Numbered from the stretch's first letter, positions 45,061 to 56,555 are shown. The stretch: 64,000 nucleotides of DNA from Plantimonas leprariae (GCF_008802405.1 NZ_VZDO01000004.1:1-64000), one strand, 5' to 3'. Numbers and translations: made by a program. The notes: generated by a model not told the origin, from the letters alone.

Positions 45061-45951
45061 ATGCCCGTCGCCAGCATGACGGGCTTCGCCCGCATCGAGG
45101 AACAGACGCCGAGCGGCTCATTCGCGTGGGAACTGCGCTCGGTGAACGGCAAGGGGCTGGAGCTGCGGCTGCGGCTGCCGCCGGGCTTCGAGGCGCTGGA
45201 GCCGGAAATCCGCCGCCTTGCGAGCGCGCGTCTCGCCCGCGGCAACGTGCAGGTGGCGCTGACGGTGGCGAAGCCTGACGAGCGGCTGCGCTTCACCATC
45301 AACGAGACGATGCTCGCCGAGGTCCTGGCGCTGAGCGGCAAGCTCGTCGCGAACGGCGATGCCGCGACGCCGACGGCGGACGGCCTCCTCGCGATCCGCG
45401 GCATCATCGAGCCGGCCGAAGCCGGCACGGTGGAGGAAGTGCGGTCGGAGGCGCGCAACGAGGCGGCTCTTGCCGCCTTTTCCCGCGCGCTCGACGCGCT
45501 GGCCACCGCGCGGCAGGAGGAGGGCGCGGCTATCGCCCGGGTGTTGCGCGAGCGTCTGGCGACGATCGCCGACCTCACGGCGCAAGCCGAGGCCGACCCG
45601 GCTCGCCGGCCGGCTGCGATCTTCGAGCGCCTCCGGGCGCAGGTCGCGCACCTCCTCGGCACGGACGCCGCACTGGACGAAGGGCGTCTCCACGCCGAAG
45701 CCGCGCTGCTCGCGACGCGGGCCGACGTCAGCGAAGAGCTCGACCGGCTGCGTGCGCATGTGGAAGCGGCCGCCAAGCTCATCGACGGTGGCGGGCCGGT
45801 CGGCCGCAGGCTCGATTTCCTTTCACAGGAATTCAACCGCGAGTCGAATACGCTCTGCTCGAAGAGCAACGCGACCTCGCTGACCGCCATCGGCCTTGAA
45901 CTGAAGGTGATCGTGGATCAGTTTCGCGAGCAGGTGCAGAACATCGAATGA
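45061..45951 (+). CDS. yicC: YicC family endoribonuclease-like protein
   Basis: This conserved protein of 296 residues contains YicC-N ([36 protein letters not shown]) and the C-terminal DUF1732 region ([22 protein letters not shown] and [18 protein letters not shown]). YicC of E. coli has been reported as an endoribonuclease that takes part in sRNA turnover. ATG at 45061 gives the family N-terminus and has GAGGGGAAGGG upstream; an earlier ATG at 45022 would add a non-conserved Gly/Asp-rich extension. The stop overlaps gmk as ATGA, so the two are translationally coupled. Confidence 0.94.
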   Translation: MPVASMTGFARIEEQTPSGSFAWELRSVNGKGLELRLRLPPGFEALEPEIRRLASARLARGNVQVALTVAKPDERLRFTINETMLAEVLALSGKLVANGDAATPTADGLLAIRGIIEPAEAGTVEEVRSEARNEAALAAFSRALDALATARQEEGAAIARVLRERLATIADLTAQAEADPARRPAAIFERLRAQVAHLLGTDAALDEGRLHAEAALLATRADVSEELDRLRAHVEAAAKLIDGGGPVGRRLDFLSQEFNRESNTLCSKSNATSLTAIGLELKVIVDQFREQVQNIE

Positions 45952-46625
45952 CGGCGTCCAGCGAACCAGGCTCGCATCGCGGGATCGAGCGGCGCGGCAT
46001 CATGCTGATCCTGTCCTCGCCGTCCGGCGCGGGCAAGTCGACCATCGCGCGCCGCCTGATGGAGGAGGACCCGCAGTTCTCGCTGTCGGTCAGCGTCACG
46101 ACGCGCGGGCGGCGGCCGAGCGAGGTCGAGGGGCGGCACTATCATTTCATTGATGCGGTGGAGTTCTCCCGGCGTGTGCTTGCTGATGAACTGCTCGAAT
46201 GGGCCGAAGTTCACGGCAATTCCTACGGCACGCCGCGCGCGCCAGTTGAAGAGGCCATGCGCGAAGGGCGCGACATGCTGTTCGACATCGATTGGCAGGG
46301 CGCCGAGCAGATGCAGGTTAGGGCAAAGGCCGATATCGTCTCCGTCTTCATCCTTCCGCCGACAATGGAAGAACTACGCAGCCGCCTCGTCCACCGCGCG
46401 GAGGACGCGAAGGACACGATCGAGACGCGCCTGCGCAATGCCCGGCGCGAGATCGAGCGCTGGGTGGACTATGATTATGTCGTCGTGAATCACGACCTGC
46501 CGCAGGCCTACTCCGAGGTGAAGGCGATCGTTGCCGCCGAGCGGCTGCGCCGCGCCCGGCGTCCCGGCCTCCAGCGGTTCGCCTCGGCGCTGATCGCGCA
46601 GACGCTCGACGGGATCGACGGCTAG
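45948..46625 (+). CDS. gmk: Guanylate kinase
   Basis: Gmk phosphorylates GMP/dGMP. The 225 residues have the P-loop [15 protein letters not shown] at about 24-38, the GMP-binding [20 protein letters not shown] and the [15 protein letters not shown] lid. The N-terminus has about 17 residues before the first strand. ATG overlaps the yicC stop. Between about 46130 and 46380 the gene uses codons such as CTA, AGG, ATT and GAT more than its neighbours. The stop codon shares CTAG with the convergent rsmA stop, leaving no space for a terminator. Confidence 0.97.
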   Translation: MTASSEPGSHRGIERRGIMLILSSPSGAGKSTIARRLMEEDPQFSLSVSVTTRGRRPSEVEGRHYHFIDAVEFSRRVLADELLEWAEVHGNSYGTPRAPVEEAMREGRDMLFDIDWQGAEQMQVRAKADIVSVFILPPTMEELRSRLVHRAEDAKDTIETRLRNARREIERWVDYDYVVVNHDLPQAYSEVKAIVAAERLRRARRPGLQRFASALIAQTLDGIDG

Positions 46626-47452
46626 AGCAGCGCCGCGAGGCGGCAGAATTCGGCGATGTCGAGCGTTTCCGCGCGACGCTGCGGGTCGATGCCGGCCTGC
46701 ACGAGCAGCGCTTCGCCCCCGAGCCCCTTGATGCTCTGGCGCAACATCTTGCGCCGCTGACCGAAGGCGGCCGCGGTGACGCGCTCCAGCGCCGCTACCG
46801 GTACGTCGATCGGCGCGGGCAGCGGTTCGAGCCGCACCACGGATGAGGTGACCTTCGGCGGTGGTGTGAAAGCCTCGCGCGAGACGTCGAACAGGATCGC
46901 GGCACGCGTGCGCCAGCCGGCGAGAACGCCGAGCCGGCCATAGGCGTCGGAGCCCGGCGCGGCGACGATCCGCTCCGCCACCTCGCGCTGGAACATCAGC
47001 GTCAGGTCGCTCCAGGCGGGCGGCCAGCCGCGCGGCGTCAGCCAGTTCAGGAGAAGCTGCGTGCCGACATTGTAGGGGAGGTTGGCGACGATCTTCACCG
47101 GCCCGCGGTTCGCGAGACGCGCGATGTCGACCGTCAGCGCGTCGGCTTCGATGATCTCCAGACGGCCCGGATAGTGGCCGGCGATCTCGCCCAGCGCCGC
47201 GATGCAGCGTCGATCCTTCTCGATTGCGACGAGGCGCTGCGCACCGTTGGCCAGCAGCGCCCGGGTGAGGCCGCCGGGGCCCGGGCCGACCTCGACGATC
47301 GTGGCGTCGCCGAAAGGCAGCGCCTGCCGCGCGATGCGGCCGGTGAGGTTGAGATCGAGCAGGAAGTTCTGCCCGAAGGATTTCTTCGGATCGAGGCCGT
47401 GCGCCGCGATCACCTCGCGCAGCGGCGGCAGACCGTCGATGGCGAGGCTCAA
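46622..47452 (-). CDS. rsmA: 16S rRNA dimethyladenosine methyltransferase RsmA (KsgA)
   Basis: RsmA dimethylates two adjacent adenosines in helix 45 of 16S rRNA late in small-subunit assembly. The 276 residues contain [11 protein letters not shown], motif [16 protein letters not shown], the catalytic NLPYNVG (N-L-P-Y motif) and [15 protein letters not shown]. The start is TTG at 47450-47452, overlapping the pdxA stop as TTGA; upstream open frame is pdxA out of frame. The pair pdxA-rsmA after surA and lptD is a conserved arrangement. Confidence 0.96.
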   Translation of the reverse strand: MSLAIDGLPPLREVIAAHGLDPKKSFGQNFLLDLNLTGRIARQALPFGDATIVEVGPGPGGLTRALLANGAQRLVAIEKDRRCIAALGEIAGHYPGRLEIIEADALTVDIARLANRGPVKIVANLPYNVGTQLLLNWLTPRGWPPAWSDLTLMFQREVAERIVAAPGSDAYGRLGVLAGWRTRAAILFDVSREAFTPPPKVTSSVVRLEPLPAPIDVPVAALERVTAAAFGQRRKMLRQSIKGLGGEALLVQAGIDPQRRAETLDIAEFCRLAALL

Positions 47453-48498
47453 GCGGCAGCGGCCGCGGCGACGCCGGCCTCGGTCGCCGACATCCGGCCG
47501 GCGAGCCGGATCGCGGCGATCATGCTGTCCGGCAGCGCTTCGCCGGTGCCGGCGAGCGTCGACGCGGTGCCGTGGTCTGGCGATGTGCGCACGATCGGCA
47601 GGCCGAGGGTGACGTTGACCGTCTCGTCGAAGGCGAGCGTCTTCGCCGGGATGAGCGCCTGATCGTGATACATGCAAAGTGCCACGTCGTAGGTGCGGCG
47701 GGCGCGGGGGTTGAACATCGTGTCGGCGGGCAGGGGACCGGCGGCGTCGATGCCCTCCAGCCGCAACGCCTCCACCGCCGGGCGCACCACCTCCTCGTCC
47801 TCCAGTCCCATCGCGCCGCGCTCGCCGGCATGCGGGTTGAGGCCGGCGAGGGCGAGGCGGGGCGCAGGGAGGCCTAAGCGCGTGCGCATCTCGCGGGAAA
47901 CGATGCGCGCCGTTTCGACGATGAGCTCGGTCGTCAGGCGTTTCGGCACTTCGGCGAGCGGAATGTGGATCGTCACCGGCACGCAGGAGAGTTCCGGCCC
48001 GGTCAACAGCATCACCGGCGTGAACGCACCGCCCTCGATCGTCGCGCAGAGATCGGCGAGATACTCGGTGTGGCCCGGATGCCGGAAGCCGCCGTCGTAG
48101 AGCGCCTTCTTGTCGATCGGCGCGGTGACGATGCCGCCGCATTCGCCCGTGAGCGCGGCGCGCACGGCGCGGTCGATCGCCTCCACCGTGCCGAGCGCGT
48201 TGGCCGGATCGAGCCGGCCCGGCGCTTCCGCATGGCGATTGACCAGCGGCATCACCGGGAGCGCCGAGCGAAAGGTTCGCGCCGCTTCGTCGAACGCGGA
48301 AATCTCGGCGATCGCGATGTCCAGGCCGAGACGCGCGGCCCGCGCTCGCAGCATTTCCGGATCGGCGAAGATGGCGAAAGGCGGAAGCTCCAGCGCGCCC
48401 CGATCGCGGAAGGCGGCCAGCGCGACGTCCGGTCCGACGCCGGACGGCTCGCCGACGGTCAGCGCCAGCGGCAGCGGTGGCCGGACTGGCGGCGTCAT
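47449..48498 (-). CDS. pdxA: 4-hydroxythreonine-4-phosphate dehydrogenase
   Basis: PdxA oxidises 4-phosphohydroxy-threonine in pyridoxal 5'-phosphate synthesis. The 349 residues show [13 protein letters not shown] at the start, metal and substrate histidines in [12 protein letters not shown], the [18 protein letters not shown] segment and [20 protein letters not shown], all hallmark blocks. The C-terminus is an Ala run. ATG at 48496-48498 overlaps the surA-like stop as ATGA; the gene ends by overlapping rsmA. Confidence 0.97.
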   Translation of the reverse strand: MTPPVRPPLPLALTVGEPSGVGPDVALAAFRDRGALELPPFAIFADPEMLRARAARLGLDIAIAEISAFDEAARTFRSALPVMPLVNRHAEAPGRLDPANALGTVEAIDRAVRAALTGECGGIVTAPIDKKALYDGGFRHPGHTEYLADLCATIEGGAFTPVMLLTGPELSCVPVTIHIPLAEVPKRLTTELIVETARIVSREMRTRLGLPAPRLALAGLNPHAGERGAMGLEDEEVVRPAVEALRLEGIDAAGPLPADTMFNPRARRTYDVALCMYHDQALIPAKTLAFDETVNVTLGLPIVRTSPDHGTASTLAGTGEALPDSMIAAIRLAGRMSATEAGVAAAAAA

Positions 48499-49427
48499 CG
48501 ACGGATGATCGCCGCCTTCTCCTTCAGCTTGGCGAGAAGCTTGGCATCCGGTCCGTCCTTGCTGCTCTTCTGCAGATCCTCTGACTGGAAAACCATAGCC
48601 GCCACTTTGTCGTCGGAGACGCTGCGCGAGGAACAAACGGCGATGAACTCGAGGCCCTTCTCGGTTTCCAATACGGGCGTGACCCCGCCTTTGCCCAGCC
48701 GCGAGATGGGGTCGGTCCACAGGGCCGGCAGTTCCGGCTGCGTGACCCGTCCAAGATCGCGGATCGTCACGTCGCGCAGGCCCTTGGCGATCGTGTAGTT
48801 GTTCTCGCAGCCGCTGAAGCGGTTGCGCATGCCGTTCGCCTCGGTCATCCGGGACGCCTTCAGCGCGGCGCGTTTGGCTGGCGGGATGACGAAGATGACC
48901 TGCTGCAGCTGGTATTCGGTCGTGCTCGGCTTGTTGCCGCCCTGCTGCAGCATGCGCTGCACGACGTCTTCTTCGGAAAGTTTGCCCGCGTTGTTGCGCA
49001 TCGAGGCCTGCACCGCCTGGCCCCAGCCCATCTGCACGCGGATGTAGTCCTTGAAGCCGCGCTGCGAGAAGCCGGCATGGCCGAGCACCTGGCCGAGCTG
49101 GTCGGGCGTCAGCTTGTTGTCGGACGCGAACTTCAGATAGGCCTGATCGACGGCGGCGTCGGGCACGCGGATGTTCAGGCGCCGCGTTTCCTGCTTCTTC
49201 AGCGCCTCGTCGATCAGTTCGTCCGTCGCCGCCTGGCGCGGGTCGCCCTTGACGCGCCGCAGCTTCACGAACGCCATCCGCTCCTGGATGGCGAAGGTGG
49301 TGATCGGGTCCTTGTTGACGATGATGGCGATCTCGGACGCCGCGAGCGCCGGTTGCCCTGCTGCCAGAACGGAAGCGGCCACGGCCAGGCCGAGCGCTGC
49401 GACCTTCAACCGACGAGCTGCGATCAT
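48495..49427 (-). CDS. surA: SurA-like periplasmic chaperone/peptidyl-prolyl isomerase
   Basis: This exported protein of 310 residues begins with a signal peptide ([21 protein letters not shown], cleavage after about residue 29) and a SurA N-terminal domain ([24 protein letters not shown]). In the C-terminal half only one parvulin-like domain is recognisable ([12 protein letters not shown] to [11 protein letters not shown]); E. coli SurA has two. Two cysteines (SGCENN and AVCSS) are present in it. ATG at 49425-49427 has GAAGGG upstream. It sits between lptD, whose product SurA helps to fold in E. coli, and pdxA, the conserved surA locus. Isomerase activity is uncertain. Confidence 0.88.
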   Translation of the reverse strand: MIAARRLKVAALGLAVAASVLAAGQPALAASEIAIIVNKDPITTFAIQERMAFVKLRRVKGDPRQAATDELIDEALKKQETRRLNIRVPDAAVDQAYLKFASDNKLTPDQLGQVLGHAGFSQRGFKDYIRVQMGWGQAVQASMRNNAGKLSEEDVVQRMLQQGGNKPSTTEYQLQQVIFVIPPAKRAALKASRMTEANGMRNRFSGCENNYTIAKGLRDVTIRDLGRVTQPELPALWTDPISRLGKGGVTPVLETEKGLEFIAVCSSRSVSDDKVAAMVFQSEDLQKSSKDGPDAKLLAKLKEKAAIIRR

Positions 49428-49528
49428 TCCCTTCGTTTCCCCCGTTGTGCCACGCGTTCCCAAGCCGCGTTTTGCCCGTATCTCGTTGTTTCGCTAGCGC
49501 GAACCTTTGGCGAAAGAATGGTCGCCGG

Positions 49529-52060
49529 TCAGTCGTCGTCCTTCAGCTTGTAGGTGTAGTTGGTATCCGCCACGGTGCGCAGCGACAGCTTGAACATGAT
49601 CTGGTTCTGCGAGTCGTTGAGCCGGTAGCGATCGTCGGTCTGCGTGTACTGCGCCAGCAGGCTGAAGCACTCGTCGAGATACCCGAACCCGAGCGACTTG
49701 CTGATCAGCGCGTCGTTCTCAATGTCGTAGCCGAGCGAGCCGTAGGCGGTCCAGACGTCGGTCAGCTTGAGGCTGGCGCTGACGCCGGCCTGGCTGCGGT
49801 CTTCCGGGAAACCGTAGATCGGCTGGGCGGCGATCTGCGAATAGGTTACGCCGAGGCCCAGCCGCGTATTGGCGTAGGTGCCCGAGAAGTCCGTGCGGCG
49901 GACGTCGAGCGAGTCCTCGTCGAGGCGGGTGCCGACCCCGAAGCCGAGACCGATCGGCGTGCCGACCGCGATGGACGCGACGTAGTCGGAGCGATCGGTT
50001 TCCAGTCCGGAATCCGGCCCGACGAGCGCCAGATCGGCATTCTTGTAGGGGTTCTCGCCGGCGAGGTGGAAGGATTCGCCGAGCACGGCATTCATCGTGT
50101 AGCCGCTGTCGTAGGTGCCGGAATAGCGCAGGCCGACATTCGCGCGCGTGCCGCCTTCGAGCCGGTCGTAGCCGGAGAACTTGTCGGTCGCGAAGAGGTT
50201 CGTTGTGTTGAAGACGAGGCTTTGGGCATCCTCGTTCGGCAGGTTGCCGATGTCGGTCTCGTTCGGGCGCACTAGGATCTGCCCGATCGGTTCGAGGACA
50301 TGCGTCGAGCCCTTCGCCTCGAACAGGATCGGATAGCGCGCTTCGAGCCCTGCCGTCGCCATGCCGCGGAAGCCGGAATCGTCGATGTCGGCGGAGCCGG
50401 GGAAGGGTTGGCCCTGATACGGATTCGTTCCCGAAACCGGCAGGTTGATGTTGGTCGGCACGAAGGGGTAGCCGCCGGTCGACATGTTCGCGTCGTAGAG
50501 GTCGCCGCGCAGGCTGCCGAACGGCGTGAGCTGCAGGCCCCCGTCGGTCGTGAAGGTGCGACGCCATTCGGCTTCCAGGGTGCCGCGCGTGTAGTTGCCC
50601 TCCAGCGCGCGGCGGCGGAAGTAGTCGGTGCGGTAGGGGAAGCCGGAGAGGACGCCGGCGTTGAGCGCCGCCGTCGAGCTGCAGGAACCGTTGTCGAAGA
50701 AGTCCGGATCGCACAGCAGGAACTCGGACGGCCGGACGTCGGCGTCGCCGCGGCGAAGATGGATCAGGTTCGCGTTGACCTGAACCTCGCCGCCGAGCGG
50801 ACCTTCCTCAATGCGTTCGTAGTCCAGCGTCGGGAAGACGTCCGGCTGCACGTCCTGATCGTCGAGGCTGATGCCGAAATTGTCGTCGTCGTCCTCGTTG
50901 TTGTCGTTGGTCTGGATGTCGAAGCGCTGCGCCCGGAGATCGAAGAAGCTGCGGTCGCCGAGGCCCGTCAGGTAGATTTCGGACGTGTGGAACGTCTGGT
51001 CGAAGTTCTCGATGTCGTAGGTGTTCGAGAAGTTCTGGTCGCTCTGCGCGAGGATGTCCCAGCCGACCGTCCACCTGTCGTTGATCGCGAAGCGGCCGGT
51101 AGTGCCGATCATGCCGCGGTCGACGTTATCGTAGTCGGGCGTGCCGATACCGTAGGCGTGCGGGTCCTGCTGCGACAGGCCGGCCGCCTGCAAGGTGTAG
51201 TAGCCGTTGCCGAAAGCCTGCCGGAACTCGACCTCGCCGAGGAAGCCCTGCTTCGTGTAGTAGGTGCCGGCCACCGTCGCGTCGTAGCTGTCGGACAGCG
51301 CGAAGAAGTACGGCACGCGCACGCCGTAACCGCGCGCCTTCGACTGCTTGAACTGCGGGATCAAGAAGCCGCTCTTGCGCTTCACCGTCGGGTCGGGCTG
51401 CGAAAGGTAGGGCAGGTAGGCGAGCGGCATGCCGAAGAATTCGAGGCTCGCGCCGTAGTAGCGGATGACCTTCTTCTGCTGGTCCCAGACGATCTTGCGC
51501 GCCTTCACCTGCCAGAGGGGTGCGCGTTCGGGATGCTCGCGGCAGGCCTGGCAGGCGGTGTAGACGCCTTTCTCCAGCGTCAGCAGGTTGCCGTTCTCGC
51601 GCACGGCTCCTTGCGCGGCGAAGCGGGTGTTGTTCGGCGATTCGATCCGAAGCGCCCGGATGAAGCCATCCGCGAAATCGTCCGTGATGTCGGCGCTGTC
51701 GGCATAGATGACGTTGCCGTCCGGCTGCACGAGCTGCACGTCGCCCGCCGCGATGAGGCGGCGCGACTTCTGGTCGTAGACGACCTTGCGCGAGACGAGC
51801 TTGTAGCCGCCGTAGTCGAGTTGCACGCCGCCCGTCGCCGTCACGACGCCGGTGTTCGACTCGTAGACGACGGTGTCGGCTTCCATGAACAGTTTGGCGT
51901 CAGCCGGAACGTTGACGTTGACCGGCAGCGGCGCGGGAATCGTTCCCTGCGCGGCCGCCGCCCCGGCAACCGACATGAGCGCGCACAAGGCGACGCCCGC
52001 CGACAGAAAGGTTCTGCGACCCCACGCACGCACCAACCGCGAGTTCCCCCTCGCCAGCAT
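49529..52060 (-). CDS. lptD: LPS-assembly protein LptD
   Basis: LptD is the outer-membrane beta-barrel that inserts lipopolysaccharide into the outer leaflet with LptE. The 843 residues have a signal peptide (ending near GAAAAQG, about 38), an N-terminal OstA/jellyroll domain ([24 protein letters not shown]) and a large barrel domain with alternating aromatic strands. Cysteines in the CQACRE, LLCDPD and GSCSS segments could form the interdomain disulfides. The acidic stretch [10 protein letters not shown] near 385 is probably an extracellular loop. The start ATG is one base after lptG, with AGGAGG nine bases upstream inside lptG; the longer upstream frame is lptG out of frame. Confidence 0.96.
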   Translation of the reverse strand: MLARGNSRLVRAWGRRTFLSAGVALCALMSVAGAAAAQGTIPAPLPVNVNVPADAKLFMEADTVVYESNTGVVTATGGVQLDYGGYKLVSRKVVYDQKSRRLIAAGDVQLVQPDGNVIYADSADITDDFADGFIRALRIESPNNTRFAAQGAVRENGNLLTLEKGVYTACQACREHPERAPLWQVKARKIVWDQQKKVIRYYGASLEFFGMPLAYLPYLSQPDPTVKRKSGFLIPQFKQSKARGYGVRVPYFFALSDSYDATVAGTYYTKQGFLGEVEFRQAFGNGYYTLQAAGLSQQDPHAYGIGTPDYDNVDRGMIGTTGRFAINDRWTVGWDILAQSDQNFSNTYDIENFDQTFHTSEIYLTGLGDRSFFDLRAQRFDIQTNDNNEDDDDNFGISLDDQDVQPDVFPTLDYERIEEGPLGGEVQVNANLIHLRRGDADVRPSEFLLCDPDFFDNGSCSSTAALNAGVLSGFPYRTDYFRRRALEGNYTRGTLEAEWRRTFTTDGGLQLTPFGSLRGDLYDANMSTGGYPFVPTNINLPVSGTNPYQGQPFPGSADIDDSGFRGMATAGLEARYPILFEAKGSTHVLEPIGQILVRPNETDIGNLPNEDAQSLVFNTTNLFATDKFSGYDRLEGGTRANVGLRYSGTYDSGYTMNAVLGESFHLAGENPYKNADLALVGPDSGLETDRSDYVASIAVGTPIGLGFGVGTRLDEDSLDVRRTDFSGTYANTRLGLGVTYSQIAAQPIYGFPEDRSQAGVSASLKLTDVWTAYGSLGYDIENDALISKSLGFGYLDECFSLLAQYTQTDDRYRLNDSQNQIMFKLSLRTVADTNYTYKLKDDD

Positions 52061-52061
52061 A

Positions 52062-53135
52062 CTAACCGTCCTCCTGGTGCAGCAGGATCGTGACCCCGAA
52101 CAACCCTGCCGCGACAACCGGGAACCACGCCGCCATGACGGGCGAAACGATGGAATTGCTTCCCAGCGCCTGAGCCAGAAACGTCACCACGTAGAGCGTG
52201 AAGCCCGCCGCGACGCCGCTGAGGATCGTCCTAGCAGACTGTCCTGTCCGGGCAAACCGCACCGCGACCGTAGCCGCGAGCAGCGTCATCGCCACGAACA
52301 GGGCGGGCTTTGCGATCAAGGTGTTGAGATGCATCGAGAAAGCTTCGGCGTTGTAGCCGAGGCTGCGTGCCGCCTCGATCTTCGACCAGAGCTGCCAGAT
52401 CGGAATCGCCTGTGGATCGGCGAGTCGCTGCTCGATGTATTCCGGCCGAAGCGAGGTCGGGAGCCGATACCGGTCGACATGCCGGGGCGCCTGGCCGATA
52501 TCGGTGACGGTCGGCGCGTCGAGGATCCAGGCGTTGCTCTGCAGGGAAGCGGTCGGAGCGTCGATCCGCGTGACGGGACCGTTCGGCGACATGACGAAGG
52601 CGGTGACGCCGCCGAGCTTCAGCCCGCCGTCCGAAACGGATTTCGCACCGATATAGGATTCGACGCCCTCGCTGTTCTGGCGGAGCCACGGCGCGATATT
52701 GCGGTCGGAGGGCGCCTTGCCGGCGAGGCTCGTCTCGATCTGGTCCGACAGCGACTGCGTATAGGCCGCGATCGGATTGTAGAGGAGCGTCGCCGCGGTT
52801 CCGAGCAGAATGGAGCCGACGATGAACGGCGCGAGGATCTGCCAGGCGGAAACGCCGGCGGCGCGCGCCACCACGAGTTCCGAGCGCTTGTTCAGCGACA
52901 CGAGCGTGAAGATCGACGCGAAGAGGATGATGAACGGGAAGGCCTGCTCGATGAAGGACGGCACCCGCAGCGCCGACATCAACGCGAGGACGGAGAAGCT
53001 GACGTCGTCGAACTTGCCGCGACGCGACAGCTCGATCACGTCGATCAGGTAGATCAGCGCGAAGATCGCGACGACGGCCGAAAGGAAGTTCGACACGTAG
53101 CGGCGCAGGAAATAGCGGTTCAGCGTGCGCGTCAT
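52062..53135 (-). CDS. lptG: LPS export permease LptG
   Basis: LptG is the inner-membrane partner of LptF in the LptB2FG transporter that extracts lipopolysaccharide from the membrane. The 357 residues show the YjgP/YjgQ layout: membrane helices near 14-34, 60-82 and 100-120, a periplasmic beta-jellyroll domain (about 130-265), and three helices at the C-terminus (from [19 protein letters not shown] on). The [18 protein letters not shown] coupling helix that contacts LptB is conserved. It starts 3 bases after lptF and is followed by lptD after one base. Confidence 0.95.
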   Translation of the reverse strand: MTRTLNRYFLRRYVSNFLSAVVAIFALIYLIDVIELSRRGKFDDVSFSVLALMSALRVPSFIEQAFPFIILFASIFTLVSLNKRSELVVARAAGVSAWQILAPFIVGSILLGTAATLLYNPIAAYTQSLSDQIETSLAGKAPSDRNIAPWLRQNSEGVESYIGAKSVSDGGLKLGGVTAFVMSPNGPVTRIDAPTASLQSNAWILDAPTVTDIGQAPRHVDRYRLPTSLRPEYIEQRLADPQAIPIWQLWSKIEAARSLGYNAEAFSMHLNTLIAKPALFVAMTLLAATVAVRFARTGQSARTILSGVAAGFTLYVVTFLAQALGSNSIVSPVMAAWFPVVAAGLFGVTILLHQEDG

Positions 53136-53138
53136 GCC

Positions 53139-54326
53139 CTACGCCGCTCCGCGGGACGCGGTTCGCCCGCCGAAACGGCTGGCGAGGGACTGTCCGATCG
53201 ACTGGAACGAGCCGCCGACCGCCAGGATCGGCCGGGATTCGGCCAAGTTCGTGTTCAGCCAGATGAAGGCCGCGTTCGATGCGATCGAGGCGAGGGGCAC
53301 GACATAGGCGGCCGCCTGCCAGCGGATGTCCGTATCGATCAACGCGAGGACGACGAAGCCGAGCGCTTTCAGGGTGATCGCGCCGGCCAGCCCCAAGGCC
53401 ATCGCCGGCCCGGACCCTTGGCGGTTGGTGCGCGGCTGCCCCGCGACCACCAGCGCCCACATCGCGAAGGCGAGCGGGTAGAGCCAGTCCGAGAAACGCT
53501 GCGCCAGCTCCTTCGCGTAGGCCGCCGGCTTGCTCTGGTAGAGCTTGTCGTTCGGGTCGGGCAGGAAGAGTTCGCTCGTGGAGCGCTCCGAGGTGCGGAT
53601 CCAGTCGCCGTCGTCGCTCGGCTGCAGCGTCGCGAGATCGAAGGCGTAGGTCTGGAACTGAATCACGGAGGCCGCGCCGTTCGCCACCGCGCGGCGATGG
53701 AGCTGGCCGTCGAAGAGCAGCAGGTACTTCTGGCCGTCCCGCTCCGCGATCTGCGCTTCCTTGGCGAAGTAGTTCAGGTCGACGGCGGGATCGCGCTGGT
53801 CGGAGATGAAGAGGTCCGAGATCGTCGATCCGCGCACGTTGCCGACGCTGAGGACCAGCTTCTTCTGCACTTCCTCGAACCGGCCCGGCGTGAGGAAGAG
53901 CGTGATCGCGTCGGCGTTCACGGCGCGAAGGCCGTTGTAGAAGGCGCCCTGCGCGATGGGACCGACGACGTGCGAGATGACGAGCACGAGAAGGGCGCCG
54001 GCGAAGCCGAGCGCGAGGATCGGCTTCACGACGACGAAGTTGCGGGCGCCGGACGCCGCGATCACGGCCCGCTCGGAATCGGCGTTGAGGGAATTGAGGG
54101 CCTGCACCGCACCGATCACCACCGCGAACGGCACGACGCCGGCCGCGAGGTCCGGGATCAGCATCATCGCGATCCAGAACATGTTGCCGGCGGCGGAGGC
54201 GCTGGTGCGGACGATGTCGACACGCTGCAGCGCCTGGACTATCCAGACGATCAGAACGAGCGCGCCAAGCGCGGCCAACGAGAAGATCAACGTCCTTCGG
54301 AAGATGTAGCGTTCGAGAAGGCTCAT
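53139..54326 (-). CDS. lptF: LPS export permease LptF
   Basis: LptF is the other permease of the LptB2FG complex. The 395 residues start with [19 protein letters not shown], the standard N-terminal helix; the coupling helix [20 protein letters not shown] is present, followed by the periplasmic domain (about 140-275) and C-terminal helices. The last about 45 residues extend beyond the usual end. ATG at 54324-54326 gives the family N-terminus; upstream open frame adds only 15 charged residues. It heads the lptF-lptG-lptD-surA-pdxA-rsmA run and is divergent from pepA, a conserved arrangement. Confidence 0.95.
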   Translation of the reverse strand: MSLLERYIFRRTLIFSLAALGALVLIVWIVQALQRVDIVRTSASAAGNMFWIAMMLIPDLAAGVVPFAVVIGAVQALNSLNADSERAVIAASGARNFVVVKPILALGFAGALLVLVISHVVGPIAQGAFYNGLRAVNADAITLFLTPGRFEEVQKKLVLSVGNVRGSTISDLFISDQRDPAVDLNYFAKEAQIAERDGQKYLLLFDGQLHRRAVANGAASVIQFQTYAFDLATLQPSDDGDWIRTSERSTSELFLPDPNDKLYQSKPAAYAKELAQRFSDWLYPLAFAMWALVVAGQPRTNRQGSGPAMALGLAGAITLKALGFVVLALIDTDIRWQAAAYVVPLASIASNAAFIWLNTNLAESRPILAVGGSFQSIGQSLASRFGGRTASRGAA

Positions 54327-54443
54327 GAACTCGCTGTCTTCTTCTCGAAACGGTCGTCGACCGCGCTCCACGTCGCCAAGCCTGTGTTGCGCGTACCCTG
54401 GACCCGTTTGGCTAAGAATGCCCGAAGGAACGCGGTTAACAGG

Positions 54444-54471
54444 TTATTAACGGCCGGCCGAACCCTTGCAA
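54444..54471 (-). promoter_or_regulatory. Candidate promoter of the lptF operon
   Basis: Read on the minus strand, TTGCAA (54466-54471) and TAATAA (54444-54449) lie 16 bases apart, about 120 bases upstream of lptF in the 261-base divergent gap. Match to consensus is partial. The same gap must hold the pepA promoter, for which I found no convincing pair. Confidence 0.25.
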
Positions 54472-54587
54472 AGCCGCGCACGGCATCCACCATTGCGGTT
54501 GTGTCCTTTGCAACACGTTCGCGACATGCGACACGGCCCCGACGCCGCGCGTTGCCCGACACGCGATCATCGCTGCAAGGATCCGTA

Positions 54588-56084
54588 ATGTCCGATAGCC
54601 CGACCATCCGTTTCGCTTCGCCGGAACTGCCCAAGGCGGGCGTTCTCGCGGTTCTCGCCGGCGAAGGCGGCGCAGTTGCGGCTTCCCTGCCGGAATCCGT
54701 CCGCGCGCAGATCAAGCGCGCCGCCGACGTGGCTAAGTTCAAGGGCAAGGCGCTCTCGACGCTGGACCTTTTCGCCCCGGCCGGCACCGAGATCGAACGG
54801 ATCGTCGTCATCGGCACGAAGGCCGACAAGCCTGCCGCCGAAGAGGATTGGCTGAAGATCGGCGGAACGCTGGCCGCGAAGACCAAAGGCGCGCCGGCCG
54901 TGACGCTGTGGGCGGACGGCGCGACGGGCGATCTCGATGCGGAGGCCGCCGCGGCCGTCGCGGCCGGCGTCCTGCTGCGCGCCTACGAGTTCGATCGCTA
55001 CAAGACCAAGAAGAAGCCCGAAGAGGACGCGGACGAGAAGACGGCCTCCGCCGTCACCATCGCGCTGAAGGACACCGCCGCCGCCGAGACCGCCTTCGGT
55101 CGCTTCCGGGAGATCGCGGCGGGCGTCGTCCTTGCTCGCGACCTCGTGAACGAGCCGGCCAACGTGCTGGGGCCGGTGGAGTTCGCCGAGCGCATCGAGG
55201 CGCTGTCGGCGGCGGGCGTCGAGGTCGAGGTGCTGGACGAGGCGAAGCTCGCCGAACTCGGCATGCGTGCGCTCCTCGGCGTCGCGCAGGGCTCGCCGCG
55301 CCCGCCGCGCCTGGTCGTTATGCGCTGGAACGGCGCGGACAGCGGGGCGCAGCCGGTCGCATTTGTCGGCAAGGGCGTCTGCTTCGATACCGGCGGCGTT
55401 TCCATCAAGCCGGCCGGCGGCATGGAGGACATGAAGGGCGATATGGGCGGCGCCGCCGCCGTGGTCGGCCTGATGCGGGCGCTCGCCGGCCGCAAGGCGA
55501 AGGTCAACGCGGTCGGCATCGTCGGCCTCGTAGAAAACGCCGTCGACGGCAATGCGCAGCGGCCGGGCGACATCGTCACCGCGCTTTCCGGCACCACGAT
55601 CGAGGTGCTGAACACCGATGCGGAAGGGCGGCTCGTCCTCGCCGACGCGCTCTGGTACTGCCAGGAACGCTTCAAGCCGCGCTTCATGGTGAACCTCGCG
55701 ACGCTGACCGGCGCGATCATCGTCGCACTCGGCAACCATCACGCCGGGCTGTTCTCCAACAACGACGAACTCGCCGCGAACCTCACCGCCGCCGGCCTCG
55801 ACACCGGCGAGAAGGTCTGGCGCATGCCGCTCGGGCCCGAATACGACAAGCAGATCGAGGGCAAGTTCGCCGACATCAAGAACATCGGCAACGGCCGTGC
55901 CGCCGGCTCCATCACCGCGGCGCAGTTCCTGCAGCGCTTCGTCAGCGACGTGCCCTGGGCGCATCTCGACGTGGCCGGCACCGCGATGGGCTCGCCGGCG
56001 AACGAGTACAACCAGTCCTGGGCATCGGGCTTCGGCGTGCGGCTGCTCGACCGCCTCGTCGCGGCGCGCTACGAGGCGAACTGA
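54588..56084 (+). CDS. pepA: Leucyl aminopeptidase
   Basis: This M17 family metallo-aminopeptidase is hexameric, cytoplasmic, and acts on N-terminal Leu and others. The 498 residues contain the catalytic C-terminal half with [16 protein letters not shown] (metal and catalytic Lys), [13 protein letters not shown] and the signature [14 protein letters not shown] with its two metal ligands and catalytic Arg, then the MPLGPEY block. The start is ATG 54588 with AAGGA seven bases upstream. In E. coli PepA also binds DNA at cer sites; nothing here indicates that role. holC follows after 8 bases. Confidence 0.97.
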   Translation: MSDSPTIRFASPELPKAGVLAVLAGEGGAVAASLPESVRAQIKRAADVAKFKGKALSTLDLFAPAGTEIERIVVIGTKADKPAAEEDWLKIGGTLAAKTKGAPAVTLWADGATGDLDAEAAAAVAAGVLLRAYEFDRYKTKKKPEEDADEKTASAVTIALKDTAAAETAFGRFREIAAGVVLARDLVNEPANVLGPVEFAERIEALSAAGVEVEVLDEAKLAELGMRALLGVAQGSPRPPRLVVMRWNGADSGAQPVAFVGKGVCFDTGGVSIKPAGGMEDMKGDMGGAAAVVGLMRALAGRKAKVNAVGIVGLVENAVDGNAQRPGDIVTALSGTTIEVLNTDAEGRLVLADALWYCQERFKPRFMVNLATLTGAIIVALGNHHAGLFSNNDELAANLTAAGLDTGEKVWRMPLGPEYDKQIEGKFADIKNIGNGRAAGSITAAQFLQRFVSDVPWAHLDVAGTAMGSPANEYNQSWASGFGVRLLDRLVAARYEAN

Positions 56085-56092
56085 GAGGGGCC

Positions 56093-56545
56093 TTGGCCGA
56101 GGTCCTCTTCTATCACTTGACCGAAAGCCGGCTCGAGGAGGCGTTGCCCGACCTTCTCGAGCGCAGCCTCAAGCGCGGCTGGCGCGTCGTGGTGCAGGCG
56201 ATGACCGCCGAGCGGCGCGACGCGCTCGACCACCATCTCTGGGTGTTCCGCGACGACGCCTTCCTGCCCCACGGAACGGACGCGGAATCGAACGGGGCGC
56301 TGCAGCCGATCCTCCTCACCATCGACCCTTCGCAGCGGGCGAACGATGCGCATGTCCGCTTCATGGTGGAGGGCGCGGTGCCGGCCACGCTCGACGGTTA
56401 CGAGCGCGGCGTCTACCTCTTCGACGGGCACGACACCGAACAGCTCGGCAGTGCCCGCTCCCGCTGGAAGGTCGAGAAGGACGCCGGCCACGCCGTCACC
56501 TACTGGCAGCAATCCGAGGATCGGCGCTGGGTGAAGAAGGCCTGA
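56093..56545 (+). CDS. holC: DNA polymerase III chi subunit
   Basis: HolC links the clamp loader to single-stranded DNA-binding protein. The 150 residues match the family: AEVLFYHLTESRLEEALPDLL at the start, GWRVVVQAMTAERRDALDHHLWVFRDDAFLPHG, the QPILLT segment and VYLFDGHD. The start is TTG at 56093 with GAGAGGGG just upstream, overlapping nothing but only 8 bases from the pepA stop. The pair pepA-holC is conserved in alphaproteobacteria. It is convergent with the hydrolase gene, with 10 bases between stops. Confidence 0.94.
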   Translation: MAEVLFYHLTESRLEEALPDLLERSLKRGWRVVVQAMTAERRDALDHHLWVFRDDAFLPHGTDAESNGALQPILLTIDPSQRANDAHVRFMVEGAVPATLDGYERGVYLFDGHDTEQLGSARSRWKVEKDAGHAVTYWQQSEDRRWVKKA

Positions 56546-56555
56546 GCCTCGCGCG

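Noticed and set aside
49440-49528. Small hairpins between lptD and the surA-like gene as a terminator
   Set aside because: Stems are short (5-6 pairs) and not followed by a T run, and the genes appear to be one operon.
51873-54587. Plus-strand open frame running through lptD, lptG and lptF into pepA
   Set aside because: Only the part from ATG 54588 matches the PepA family; the upstream part is antisense to the lpt genes with no domain. It is not a fusion.
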